DNA from: Flavobacterium sp.
GTDB taxonomy: Bacteria > Bacteroidota > Bacteroidia > Flavobacteriales > Flavobacteriaceae
Assembly (NCBI GenBank): GCA_018062725.1
Contig: JAGORP010000058.1
Span: 1-13,488, forward strand
Direction: 5' to 3'
DNA length: 13,488 nt
The translations under genes and the position numbers were made by a program. The notes beneath the pieces are model-generated. The model saw only the letters and a list, made by a program, of their open reading frames with translations. It made no database searches and had not been told where the DNA came from. Below, one piece after another: positions 1-7,079 of the stretch. Numbering within the stretch: position 1 is the stretch's first letter; each line of letters opens with the position of its first letter.

Positions 1-129
1 TCTAAAAACTTTTTAGATAGTGTAAAATACCGTGCTCAGGACCTCGGAAGGCTTATCGGAACCGAATATGGGGAAGGTTTTACTGTCGAAAGATATTTGG
101 CTGTCAATAGTTTAGGAGATTTAATATAA
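1..129 (+). CDS. C-terminal end of an unrecognised protein (partial)
   Basis: The first 129 bases read as 42 codons without a stop, followed by TAA at 127-129; the gene begins upstream of the window. The visible residues form an amphipathic tail that includes GRLIGTEYGEGF and ends NSLGDLI. Amino-acid use looks like real protein and the frame is the open one. I do not recognise the family, and 42 residues are too few to assign a function. No hairpin follows the stop; a tRNA promoter begins within 20 nt, so the transcript may read through into the tRNA gene and end at the 314-345 terminator. Confidence 0.6.
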   Translation, partial: SKNFLDSVKYRAQDLGRLIGTEYGEGFTVERYLAVNSLGDLI

Positions 130-145
130 TTTTCTAAAAAAATCT

Positions 146-176
146 TTTGCAAAACTCAACTTTTGACCTATATTTG
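146..176 (+). promoter_or_regulatory. Bacteroidota-type promoter of tRNA-His
   Basis: TTTG at 146-149, a 19-nt spacer and TATATTTG at 169-176 match the Bacteroidota/Flavobacterium consensus (TTG, 17-23 nt, TAnnTTTG) in both boxes. The predicted transcription start is near 180, leaving about 48 nt of 5' leader before the tRNA. This is the best promoter match in the window. Confidence 0.7.
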
Positions 177-227
177 CACTCGCAAACGGAATTTATGAAT
201 TAAATGAAGTTTGTATAGCGAATAAAT

Positions 228-302
<75 letters not shown>

Positions 303-313
303 CTTAAGCAAAT

Positions 314-345
314 AAAAAAGCGTTGAAATTTTCAACGCTTTTTTT
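314..345. terminator. Bidirectional rho-independent terminator
   Basis: GCGTTG (320-325) pairs with CAACGC (333-338), and the stem extends inward through AAA/TTT. An A-run (314-319) and a T-run (339-345) flank it, so both strands carry a hairpin followed by U's. It lies 12 nt after the tRNA-His and 5 nt from the stop codon of the convergent M28 peptidase gene, and can serve both. Confidence 0.85.
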
Positions 346-349
346 GTTT

Positions 350-1384
350 TTATAATTTATCGACAACCGGTCGATTGTTTCTATTGGCCAGGTCCCAAGC
401 AATGGCAAAAGCTAATTGTGTTCTTTTAGCCAAAGCATCGTACTCAATCTTTTCAGGATCATCGGTAGGCATATGATAATCTTCATGCGTTCCATTAAAT
501 AAAAAAACCGATGGAATATTGTGCTTTGCAAAATTATAATGGTCAGAACGATAGTAAAATCGATTCGGATCATTTTTGTCGTTGTATTTGTAATCTAACT
601 GTAAGTTTACATACTCTTTATTTGCTTTTTCTGTCAATTCAAATAAGTCAGTAGACAAATAATCAGAACCAATCACATATACATAATTATTGCTGTCTTT
701 GTGAAGTTCATCACGACGACCAATCATATCAATGTTTACGTCGGCTACAGTGTTTGCTAATGGAAATAAAGGATTTTCAGAGTAATATCTAGAGCCGTGC
801 AAGCCATGTTCTTCTCCTGTTACATGAAGAAATAAGATAGAGCGTTTGGGGCCATTTCCTTCGTTTTTAGCTTTTTGAAAAGCTTGTGCAATTTCGATTA
901 AAGCCACTGTTCCCGAACCGTCATCGTCAGCACCATTATACACTTCTCCATTTTTCATTCCAACATGATCATAATGGGCAGAAACTACTACAATTTCTTC
1001 TGGTTTCTCAGTTCCTTCAATGAAAGTCCAAATGTTTTCAGAATCACCTAATTTTGGACTAAATGCTTTTTGAAAAAAAGAAGCAGGAATAGGTTGGTAA
1101 TATGAATTGGCACCTTTCGGAAATGAAATTCCAGCATTTTTATACTGATCAATAATGTACTTTCCAGCTTCTTTTTGTCCGGCTTCTCCAGTATTTCTAC
1201 CTTGCATTTGATCGGAAGCAATAACATATAAATGTTTTTTTAAATCCTCTTGTGTGATTGTTTTGATGTAGTCGGCGACAGAGCCGTCTTTTTTTACACT
1301 GGTGATATTTGTAACCGAATTTTGAGCTTTGCAGCTAACAAGTCCAATTGTAAATAATCCTAATATGAATAACTCTTTTCTCAT
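350..1384 (-). CDS. M28-family zinc metallopeptidase, lipoprotein
   Basis: Predicted 344-residue exported aminopeptidase or carboxypeptidase of family M28, whose members cleave terminal residues using two zinc ions. The expected ligands and catalytic residues are visible in order: H137 and D139 (HYDH), the D153-D154 pair in GADDDGSG, the E191-E192 pair in TGEEHG, D219 in NIDMIGR and H304 in DYHMPTDD. I chose the internal ATG at 1384-1382 because it opens directly into a lipoprotein signal peptide (MRKELF, a hydrophobic core, then LVSC with acylated Cys18). The longer open frame would bury this signal behind 16 unlikely residues. No acidic surface-export signal follows the Cys, so a periplasm-facing location is inferred. 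It is the last gene of the minus-strand cluster, 60 nt after DUF3667, with its own possible promoter in the gap. The exact substrate cannot be read from sequence. Confidence 0.9.
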   Translation of the reverse strand: MRKELFILGLFTIGLVSCKAQNSVTNITSVKKDGSVADYIKTITQEDLKKHLYVIASDQMQGRNTGEAGQKEAGKYIIDQYKNAGISFPKGANSYYQPIPASFFQKAFSPKLGDSENIWTFIEGTEKPEEIVVVSAHYDHVGMKNGEVYNGADDDGSGTVALIEIAQAFQKAKNEGNGPKRSILFLHVTGEEHGLHGSRYYSENPLFPLANTVADVNIDMIGRRDELHKDSNNYVYVIGSDYLSTDLFELTEKANKEYVNLQLDYKYNDKNDPNRFYYRSDHYNFAKHNIPSVFLFNGTHEDYHMPTDDPEKIEYDALAKRTQLAFAIAWDLANRNNRPVVDKL

Positions 1385-1402
1385 TTTTAAACATTTGATA
1401 TA

Positions 1403-1432
1403 CGAATATAACCAAAAGGAAAAAAATATCAA
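1403..1432 (-). promoter_or_regulatory. Possible promoter for the M28 peptidase gene
   Basis: Read on the minus strand: TTG (1432-1430), a 19-nt spacer, then TATATTCG (1410-1403). The -7 box departs from TAnnTTTG at one fixed base. It lies in the 60-nt gap behind the DUF3667 stop and 18 nt before the chosen start, which also supports that start over the longer one. Confidence 0.35.
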
Positions 1433-1444
1433 GAATTATTAGAT

Positions 1445-2407
1445 TTAATTAACATTTAAAGCACTGTATGCAATCAATAATACTAGAGCAATTGAGACAA
1501 ATATAAAATTGATAAACAACATTAAACTGACTTTTAATCCTGAAGTAAATTTAGTTTCCAGGTACATTCTTCGGTGGGATCTAAAAAAGTAAAAAATCCA
1601 CCAAACCAACATTATTGTGGAAGAAATGCTTGAAATATTTTCGGTTATAGTATTTTTTCCAAACCAGCTCAAAACCCAGCTTAATAGCGTAAAAAGACTA
1701 AATGAAAGCAAGAGCATTGAAAAATAATGAAAAGTAAAGACGCCATGTTCAAAATAATACCAGCGTTTTTTATTGTGAAACAACCAAAGAATAAAGGCGA
1801 AAATTGGTAAATACAGAAAGATTACTTTTGGTAAATTGTGGAAAATAGAGGTCATCAATTTTTCTTTGAATTCGTCAAAAGTATTGTTCTCGCTAATATG
1901 GGCTATTTTTTTAGCCAGCCAATATTCAGCACGATTATATTTTTCTTCTTTTGGAAGTGCTTTTTGAATAGAATCGACAGAAGCTGTATTTTTAAATTCT
2001 TTTAAGGCAAACACATCCGAAATCTTTTTATTTCTGGAATCCTCCTTTTTTTCGGTATCAACTTTTACAATTGAATGGTTCTCATTTTGAAAAACGGGAA
2101 GCACTGAAAGTAAAAAGAATGTGACAAAACTGATAAAAATATAAAGTTTTACCGGAGGAACATAACTTTGTCTTTTGCCAGCAAGGTATTCTTTGGTGAG
2201 CTTTGCCGGATTGAAAAGCAAATGTTTGATTGTTTTCCAAAACGAACTGTCATAATGTGTTAAATCTTCTACAAAATGGGTGAATAGATAATGAAAAGAC
2301 TCTTTTGTATGCTTGTTTTCCTGTCCGCAATTGGGACAAAAACGTTGTTCCACTACATGTTCACAATTTAAACAAATTTTATCTTCTCGTAAAGTATGTT
2401 TCCCCAT
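1445..2407 (-). CDS. DUF3667 zinc-ribbon membrane protein
   Basis: This 320-residue protein has an N-terminal zinc ribbon (C12xxC15 and C24xxC27, the second in CPNCGQ). A conserved juxtamembrane block follows (about 50-85, including HYDSSFWKTIKHL and AGKRQSYVPP), then about five hydrophobic segments (roughly 86-106, 193-211, 222-249, 258-276 and 291-315). A charged, presumably soluble loop of about 85 residues separates the first two membrane segments. This architecture is that of DUF3667, a family common in Bacteroidota and of unknown function. The gene starts 5 nt after the pseudouridine synthase stop, so co-transcription is likely. The ribbon may face the cytoplasm and bind a partner, but nothing in the sequence names one. 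Confidence 0.85.
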   Translation of the reverse strand: MGKHTLREDKICLNCEHVVEQRFCPNCGQENKHTKESFHYLFTHFVEDLTHYDSSFWKTIKHLLFNPAKLTKEYLAGKRQSYVPPVKLYIFISFVTFFLLSVLPVFQNENHSIVKVDTEKKEDSRNKKISDVFALKEFKNTASVDSIQKALPKEEKYNRAEYWLAKKIAHISENNTFDEFKEKLMTSIFHNLPKVIFLYLPIFAFILWLFHNKKRWYYFEHGVFTFHYFSMLLLSFSLFTLLSWVLSWFGKNTITENISSISSTIMLVWWIFYFFRSHRRMYLETKFTSGLKVSLMLFINFIFVSIALVLLIAYSALNVN

Positions 2408-2412
2408 AAAGT

Positions 2413-3462
2413 TTAGTCTTCCGTTTCTAACTCGTTTGATTTAGAATAGGTGCGCCATTTTTCAATACAGTCTTTCATGTCTTGAGGGACTTCGGTATCA
2501 AAGCGCATATATTCTTTAGTGATTGGATGTTCAAAGCCTAGTGTTTTGGCATGTAATGCTTGTCTTGGCAGTATTTTGAAACAATTTTCTACAAACTGTT
2601 TGTATTTGGTAAACGTGGTTCCTTTTAAAATCAAATGCCCTCCATAACGTTCGTCATTAAATAACGGATGCCCAATGTGTTTCATGTGGGCACGAATTTG
2701 ATGCGTTCTTCCCGTTTCTAAATTACAAGAAATGACGGTAATATATCCAAAACGTTCTAAAACTTTATAATGAGTTACGGCTGGTTTACCAATTTCGGGA
2801 TTGTCATAAACGGCCATCTGCATACGGTCTTTAGCATGACGGGCCAAATTTCCTTCAATGGTTCCTGAATCTTCTTTTACATTACCCCAAACAATCGCGA
2901 TGTATTCTCTTTCTGTAGTTTTGTCTTCAAATTGTTTGGCCAGATGTGCCATGGCTTGATCAGTTTTGGCAATGACCAACAAACCCGTGGTATCTTTATC
3001 AATTCGATGAACTAACCCAGGACGCTCGCTGCTATTCATCGGTAAGTTTTCGAAATGATAGGCCAAAGCATTGACTAATGTTCCGGTATAATTTCCGTGA
3101 CCAGGATGTACGACTAAACCGGCAGGTTTGTTTATGAGAAGTAAAGATTCATCCTCATATACTATGTCTAATGGAATATTTTCTGGGTCAACACGGTTTT
3201 CAAATGGAGGATGAGAAAGCATGACCTTTATTTCGTCGAAAGGTTTTACTTTGTAATTCGATTTTACAGGAATTCCATTGGCAAAAATATTGCCTCTTTC
3301 GGCGGCTTGTTGAATTTTATTACGCGTAGCATTTTCGATCAATTGCATTAAAAATTTGTCTACGCGAAGAATCGATTGTCCTTTGGGTGACACAAATTTA
3401 TAATGTTCGAATAAATCGTCTTCTAATTCGTCTTTTTCGTTTTCAATAAAAGTAATTCCCAT
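2413..3462 (-). CDS. rluD: RluA/RluD-family 23S rRNA pseudouridine synthase
   Basis: Isomerises specific uridines to pseudouridine in structured RNA. The 349 residues contain an acidic N-terminal extension (1-25) and an S4-like RNA-binding domain (about 30-90). The catalytic domain follows, with NKPAGLVVHP (111-120), the signature HRIDKDTTGL (152-161; catalytic Asp155) and RTHQIRAHM further on. The S4 domain plus this length fit RluD, which acts on helix 69 of 23S rRNA, better than RluA or RluC, but the exact target cannot be proven from sequence alone. Its ATG overlaps the stop of the upstream PASTA gene by one base (TAATG), suggesting translational coupling, and the DUF3667 gene follows 5 nt after its stop. 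Confidence 0.9.
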   Translation of the reverse strand: MGITFIENEKDELEDDLFEHYKFVSPKGQSILRVDKFLMQLIENATRNKIQQAAERGNIFANGIPVKSNYKVKPFDEIKVMLSHPPFENRVDPENIPLDIVYEDESLLLINKPAGLVVHPGHGNYTGTLVNALAYHFENLPMNSSERPGLVHRIDKDTTGLLVIAKTDQAMAHLAKQFEDKTTEREYIAIVWGNVKEDSGTIEGNLARHAKDRMQMAVYDNPEIGKPAVTHYKVLERFGYITVISCNLETGRTHQIRAHMKHIGHPLFNDERYGGHLILKGTTFTKYKQFVENCFKILPRQALHAKTLGFEHPITKEYMRFDTEVPQDMKDCIEKWRTYSKSNELETED

Positions 3463-4073
3463 TAATCTGTAGTTTCTGTAGAATCAATTGGATTGGTATT
3501 TTCAAGATCTTCTTCTCCAAAACCTATTTTTCCATCACCAAGCACTAAATTGATTTTGGTCATTTTTAATACTTGTTGTCCCGCTTTTATAGGTTTTCCG
3601 TTGATGTTCATTTCTAACACCATGTCTTTGGCTAAATTAGGAACATAAGTAGTGTCACCCACACTTAAACCAAGCGCATTTAAGGTTGGAACAGCTTGTC
3701 TGTAAGTTTTTTGAATCAAATCTGGTAGACGCACTTTTGCATATTCAGAAGCGTTTATTTTGACATAAATCACTCGATTTTCTTTGACTTTACTTCCTGC
3801 TTTTGGATCTTGATTTACAATGGCCAATTTCGGGAAAGCAGGATTATAATCAACAGTATCTAATAATTCATAGTCTAAATCCAACTCATCAAGTTTGTCT
3901 TCTGCTTCTTCTAAAGTCATTTTACTTAAGTTCGGAACGGTAATTTCCTGACCATGATTGGTGGTGAAACTAATCCAATACATAAACAAAAACAAAGTAG
4001 CACATACAATTAGCAATGCAATGAAAACTTGTTTGAAAAAGGTAATACTCAAAAGAAATTTCTGTAAACTCAT
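3462..4073 (-). CDS. Membrane-anchored two-PASTA-domain protein
   Basis: 203 residues: a short cytoplasmic N-terminus, one membrane segment (about 15-34), then two PASTA repeats (about 44-107, beginning ITVPNLSKMTLEEA, and about 114-179, beginning VRLPDLIQKTYRQA) and an acidic tail. PASTA domains are the extracellular sensor part of Ser/Thr kinases and some penicillin-binding proteins, and many bind peptidoglycan fragments. Here there is no kinase or transpeptidase domain, so only anchoring or envelope binding can be inferred. I chose the ATG at 4073 rather than the frame's first Met (4169): the extra 32 residues would overlap the divergent ddl and cross its promoter, and a TAnnTTTG box lies just before 4073. 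The position beside ddl suits a cell-wall role. It is first in the minus-strand cluster. Confidence 0.88.
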   Translation of the reverse strand: MSLQKFLLSITFFKQVFIALLIVCATLFLFMYWISFTTNHGQEITVPNLSKMTLEEAEDKLDELDLDYELLDTVDYNPAFPKLAIVNQDPKAGSKVKENRVIYVKINASEYAKVRLPDLIQKTYRQAVPTLNALGLSVGDTTYVPNLAKDMVLEMNINGKPIKAGQQVLKMTKINLVLGDGKIGFGEEDLENTNPIDSTETTD

Positions 4074-4088
4074 AAAAACGTATTTCGA

Positions 4089-4096
4089 CAAAGATA
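4089..4096 (-). promoter_or_regulatory. -7 box for the PASTA-rluD-DUF3667 cluster
   Basis: The minus strand reads TATCTTTG, a full match to TAnnTTTG, ending 15 nt before the PASTA start codon. No TTG is found at the usual upstream distance, so the -33 element is missing or degenerate. Confidence 0.4.
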
Positions 4097-4113
4097 ATAA
4101 AATTGTAAAGTGT

Positions 4114-4141
4114 TTTGTTCCGAAAAAAAATGATAATTTTG
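4114..4141 (+). promoter_or_regulatory. Putative promoter of ddl-coaD
   Basis: TTTG (4114-4117) and TAATTTTG (4134-4141) match the two promoter boxes, though the 16-nt spacer is one short of the reported 17-23. The -7 box ends 19 nt before the ddl ATG. With the opposite-strand box at 4089-4096 it makes an 87-bp divergent promoter region. Confidence 0.5.
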
Positions 4142-4160
4142 TTTTACTATATAAATTTTT

Positions 4161-5135
4161 ATGAAGCATATTGCAATCATCATGGGAGGTTACTCAAGCG
4201 AGTACCAAATTTCACTTAAAAGCGGAAACGTTGTTTATCAAAATCTGGATAAATCAAAATTCATCGGATATCGAATTCATATTTTTAAAGAAAAATGGGT
4301 GTATGTGGATGATAATGAGAATGAATTTCCAATTGATAAAAACGATTTTTCTGTTACAGTAAATGGAAGCAAAATTGTTTTCGATTGTGTTTTTAATGCC
4401 ATTCACGGAACGCCAGGAGAAGACGGATTAATGCAAGCTTATTTTGAATTGTTAGGTTTGAAACAAACGTCTTGTGATTACTACCAAGCGGCTTTGACGT
4501 TTAACAAACGCGATTTGCTTTCGGTTTTAAAACCTTACGGAATTAAAACGGCGACTTCCTTTTATTTGAATCTAGGTGATGTTGTAAATGTTGATGAAAT
4601 TATAGATAGGGTTGGTTTGCCTTGTTTTGTGAAACCGAATAAATCCGGTTCTAGTTTCGGAATTTCTAAAGTCCATAAAAAAGAAGATTTTTTAGTAGCA
4701 GTCGAAAATGCCTATAAAGAAGATAACGAAATCATCATCGAAAGTTTTCTGGATGGGGTAGAAGTTTCTGTCGGAGTTATCAATTATCAAGGGGAAGTAA
4801 TTGTATTGCCAATCACCGAAATTGTTTCGGAAAATGATTTCTTTGATTATGAGGCCAAATACTTGGGTAAATCACAAGAAATCACACCGGCGCGACTTTC
4901 GCCAGAAATAGAAAAAAGAGTGCGTGAAGTAGCGAAGAAAGCCTATGAAATTTTAAAAATGAGTGGTTTTTCTCGCAGTGAATATATTTTAGTGAATGGA
5001 GAGCCTCATATGTTAGAAATGAATACCATTCCCGGATTGACTACCGAAAGTTTGATTCCGCAACAGGCAAGAGAAGCAGGAATTTCGTTGCAAGAGTTGT
5101 TTTCGAATGCGATTGAATTAGCGCTAAATAAATAA
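4161..5135 (+). CDS. ddl: D-alanine--D-alanine ligase
   Basis: ATP-dependent cytoplasmic enzyme joining two D-Ala to give the dipeptide that MurF adds to the peptidoglycan precursor. 324 residues, a normal length, with ATP-grasp layout. Visible motifs are MGGYSSEYQISLKSGN (8-23; Glu14 is the conserved acid that positions the first D-Ala), HGTPGEDG (82-89), FVKPNKSGSSFG (156-166), the omega-loop DYEAKYL with Lys233-Tyr234, the Arg272 region SRSEYIL, and the metal-binding EMNTIPGLT (286-294). Tyr in the omega loop is the form linked to D-Ala rather than D-lactate products, so this is the housekeeping ligase, not a Van-type one. coaD follows after 3 nt, so the two are almost certainly one transcript. 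The start is set by MKHIAIIMGG and by the promoter 19 nt upstream. Confidence 0.97.
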   Translation: MKHIAIIMGGYSSEYQISLKSGNVVYQNLDKSKFIGYRIHIFKEKWVYVDDNENEFPIDKNDFSVTVNGSKIVFDCVFNAIHGTPGEDGLMQAYFELLGLKQTSCDYYQAALTFNKRDLLSVLKPYGIKTATSFYLNLGDVVNVDEIIDRVGLPCFVKPNKSGSSFGISKVHKKEDFLVAVENAYKEDNEIIIESFLDGVEVSVGVINYQGEVIVLPITEIVSENDFFDYEAKYLGKSQEITPARLSPEIEKRVREVAKKAYEILKMSGFSRSEYILVNGEPHMLEMNTIPGLTTESLIPQQAREAGISLQELFSNAIELALNK

Positions 5136-5138
5136 TTT

Positions 5139-5597
5139 ATGAGAAAAGCTGTATTTCCTGGTTCTTTTGATCCGTTAACGTTAGGCCATTTGGATATTAT
5201 CAAAAGAAGTATCCCGTTATTTGACGAAATTGTCATTGCCATTGGAGTCAATGCCGATAAAAAATACATGTTTTCTTTGGAAGAACGCAAGAAATTTATT
5301 GAAGAAACCTTCAAAGATGAACCAACGGTTTCTGTCATTACCTATGAAGGATTGACCATCGAATTGTGTAAAAAATTAAAGGCGGAATTTATCTTGCGTG
5401 GTTTGCGTAATCCTGCCGATTTCGAATTCGAAAAAGCCATCGCACATACCAACAGAAGATTATCTAAGATAGAAACCATTTTCTTACTGACAGCAGCCAA
5501 TACTTCGTTTATAAGCTCCAGTATTGTACGTGACGTAATTCGAAATGGAGGGGATTATAAAGTGTTGGTTCCAGATGCGGTACGAGTGAAAATTTAG
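5139..5597 (+). CDS. coaD: Phosphopantetheine adenylyltransferase
   Basis: Transfers AMP from ATP to 4'-phosphopantetheine, giving dephospho-CoA, the penultimate step of coenzyme A synthesis. 152 residues, close to the family's usual 155-165. Motifs seen: GSFDPLTLGH (8-17), whose T-x-G-H is the nucleotidyl-transferase signature; RGLR (87-90); and the C-terminal ISSSIVR (125-131), part of the ATP site. It starts 3 nt after ddl and needs no promoter of its own. Its TAG stop (5595-5597) already lies inside the first TTAGA word of the repeat that fills the gap to the convergent helicase gene. Confidence 0.97.
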   Translation: MRKAVFPGSFDPLTLGHLDIIKRSIPLFDEIVIAIGVNADKKYMFSLEERKKFIEETFKDEPTVSVITYEGLTIELCKKLKAEFILRGLRNPADFEFEKAIAHTNRRLSKIETIFLLTAANTSFISSSIVRDVIRNGGDYKVLVPDAVRVKI

Positions 5598-5602
5598 ACT
5601 GG

Positions 5603-5687
5603 CTTAGACAACTTAGACTTTCTTAGATTAATTAGAAAACGCTAATCAGTCCAATCTTCTAATTAGTCTAAGAAGTCTAAAGATCTA
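5603..5687. repeat. Quasi-tandem TTAGA/TCTAA inverted repeat between convergent genes
   Basis: The left arm 5613-5637 (25 nt) and right arm 5657-5680 (24 nt) are reverse complements with one substitution and one indel, separated by a 19-nt loop. Each arm is itself periodic: TTAGA occurs at 5594, 5604, 5613, 5623 and 5632, and TCTAA at 5658, 5667 and 5676 with a TCTAT at 5684. The structure touches both stop codons (coaD TAG at 5595-5597; helicase stop at 5687-5685). It can form a long AT-rich hairpin on either strand and may act as a bidirectional terminator, but there is no clear T-tract. Confidence 0.75.
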
Positions 5688-7028
5688 TTCTTCTCTTTTG
5701 ACTACTTTTCTCGCCACTTCAATTTTGAATTTTTTACCTTTCATTTTCTCATCACGAATTTTATGAAGTAAGTCTTTGACTTTTTTAGACTTAACAGCAG
5801 CGAAGGAGATGAAATCTTTGACTTCAATTAAGCCCAAATCGCCTTTTTCTAGTTTTCCTTTTTGGGAAAAGAAACCGACTATGTCAATTTTATTCAATTT
5901 GGTTTTCTTTCCACCACTAATATAAATCGTTTGGAATTCAGGTGCTTTTGGTAGTGTTATCGAATTTTCCACATTCAAAACTGTCATGCTATAATCGATA
6001 TAGTCTAGTTTTTTTTCACTTTCGTGGATGATAATATAAGCTGTTCCCGAAGCTAACATTCTCGCGGTTCTTCCGTTTCTATGGGTAAATTCATCCTCTT
6101 TGGCTGGTAAATGATAATGAATTACGTGCTTCATTTCCGGAATATCCAATCCACGAGCGGCCAAATCGGTTGTGACTAAATAACTCACACTTCCGTTTCG
6201 AAACTGAATCAAAGCACGTTCACGTTCGTCCTGATCCATTCCGCCGTGATAATACGTGGCGTAAATTCCTTTTTCAGTCAACGTATCGCTGATTCTTTCG
6301 ACTGCATCCCGATGGTTGCAAAAAATAATGGCTTGTTCCGATTGTAAGGAGCAAATTAGATGAAACAGACTGTTTATTTTATCTTTCTCTTTTGAAATGA
6401 CCAGTTGCATGGAAAGATTGGTTTTTTCTTCCTCTGTTGGAATAAAATCCAAAACAGTCGGATTGACAACTCTGGTATATTTCGGAATTTCAATATCAGA
6501 AGTCGCCGAAACCAATACGCGTTTGTTTAGCTTGGGTAATCTCCCAATAATATAAGACATTTGTTCATGGAAACCCAATTGTAATGACTTGTCAAATTCG
6601 TCAAGAACTAAGGTTTTAATAGTATCGGTTTTAAACGTTTCTCTTTCAATGTGATCGGCAATTCTTCCTGGTGTTCCAATTAAAACGGCTGGTGGATTGC
6701 TTAAGTTTTTGATTTCGGTTTCAATGGAATGTCCACCATAACAAACATTCACTTTGTATTGGGTTCCCATTTTTTTCCAAACTTGCTCAATTTGTAGTCC
6801 CAATTCTCTCGATGGTACTAATATTAAACATTGAACAGCATTGCTATCTTCTTGTAACATTTGGAAAATAGGTAGTAAAAAGGCCAATGTTTTTCCCGAA
6901 CCAGTTGGAGAAAGTAGCAGAACATTGCTGTCGTTAAGGATGACATCTTGAGCGACTTCTTGCATTTCATTTAGACTCTCGATACCTAAATTGAGCAATA
7001 TATTGTTGGAATGATGGAATTTATTCAT
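5685..7028 (-). CDS. DbpA-like DEAD-box family RNA helicase
   Basis: ATP-dependent RNA helicase of 447 residues. RecA-like domain 1 carries Gln23 of a Q-motif-like region, PTGSGKT (41-47, Walker A), PSRELG (72-77), TPGR (119-122), motif II DEFD (143-146) and SAT (174-176). Domain 2 has IIFCNHR (234-240), TTDLAARGLD (286-295) and HRNGRTAR (316-323). The C-terminal part (about 366-443, including YISGGKKTKLNKIDIVGFF) resembles the DbpA RNA-binding domain, which in E. coli targets hairpin 92 of 23S rRNA. A role in large-subunit assembly is therefore inferred. Motif II reads DEFD, not DEAD; the acidic residues needed for ATP hydrolysis are kept. A strong promoter lies in the 51-nt gap after the Nudix gene, very close to the ATG. 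Confidence 0.92.
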   Translation of the reverse strand: MNKFHHSNNILLNLGIESLNEMQEVAQDVILNDSNVLLLSPTGSGKTLAFLLPIFQMLQEDSNAVQCLILVPSRELGLQIEQVWKKMGTQYKVNVCYGGHSIETEIKNLSNPPAVLIGTPGRIADHIERETFKTDTIKTLVLDEFDKSLQLGFHEQMSYIIGRLPKLNKRVLVSATSDIEIPKYTRVVNPTVLDFIPTEEEKTNLSMQLVISKEKDKINSLFHLICSLQSEQAIIFCNHRDAVERISDTLTEKGIYATYYHGGMDQDERERALIQFRNGSVSYLVTTDLAARGLDIPEMKHVIHYHLPAKEDEFTHRNGRTARMLASGTAYIIIHESEKKLDYIDYSMTVLNVENSITLPKAPEFQTIYISGGKKTKLNKIDIVGFFSQKGKLEKGDLGLIEVKDFISFAAVKSKKVKDLLHKIRDEKMKGKKFKIEVARKVVKREE

Positions 7029-7032
7029 TTGA

Positions 7033-7062
7033 CAAAGGTAAAGCCAATTTTATGAATAGCAA
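7033..7062 (-). promoter_or_regulatory. Promoter of the DbpA-like helicase, 4 nt from the ATG
   Basis: Read on the minus strand: TTG (7062-7060), a 19-nt spacer, then TACCTTTG (7040-7033), a full consensus match. The -7 box ends only 4 nt before the ATG at 7028, so the predicted transcription start falls at or next to the start codon and the mRNA should be nearly leaderless. Confidence 0.6.
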
Positions 7063-7079
7063 TTTTTAGTAAAAACTAA

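Noticed and set aside
4074..4169. Longer N-termini for the PASTA, M28, Nudix, pyrE and LUD genes
   Set aside because: Each extension crosses a promoter box or the divergent gene's start, or buries a signal peptide, and adds atypical residues. The shorter starts fit the family N-termini better.
3958..4362. Plus-strand small open frames at 3958-4164 and 4171-4362
   Set aside because: The first is antisense to the PASTA gene's membrane segment and crosses the ddl promoter; the second is the +1 frame of ddl. Neither has protein-like features.
4161..5135. ddl as a vancomycin-type D-Ala-D-Lac ligase
   Set aside because: The omega loop keeps Lys-Tyr (EAKYL), no VanH or VanX partners are present, and coaD is the neighbour.
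5006..5338. Minus-strand open frame across the ddl-coaD junction
   Set aside because: Antisense to two well-supported enzymes that are 3 nt apart.
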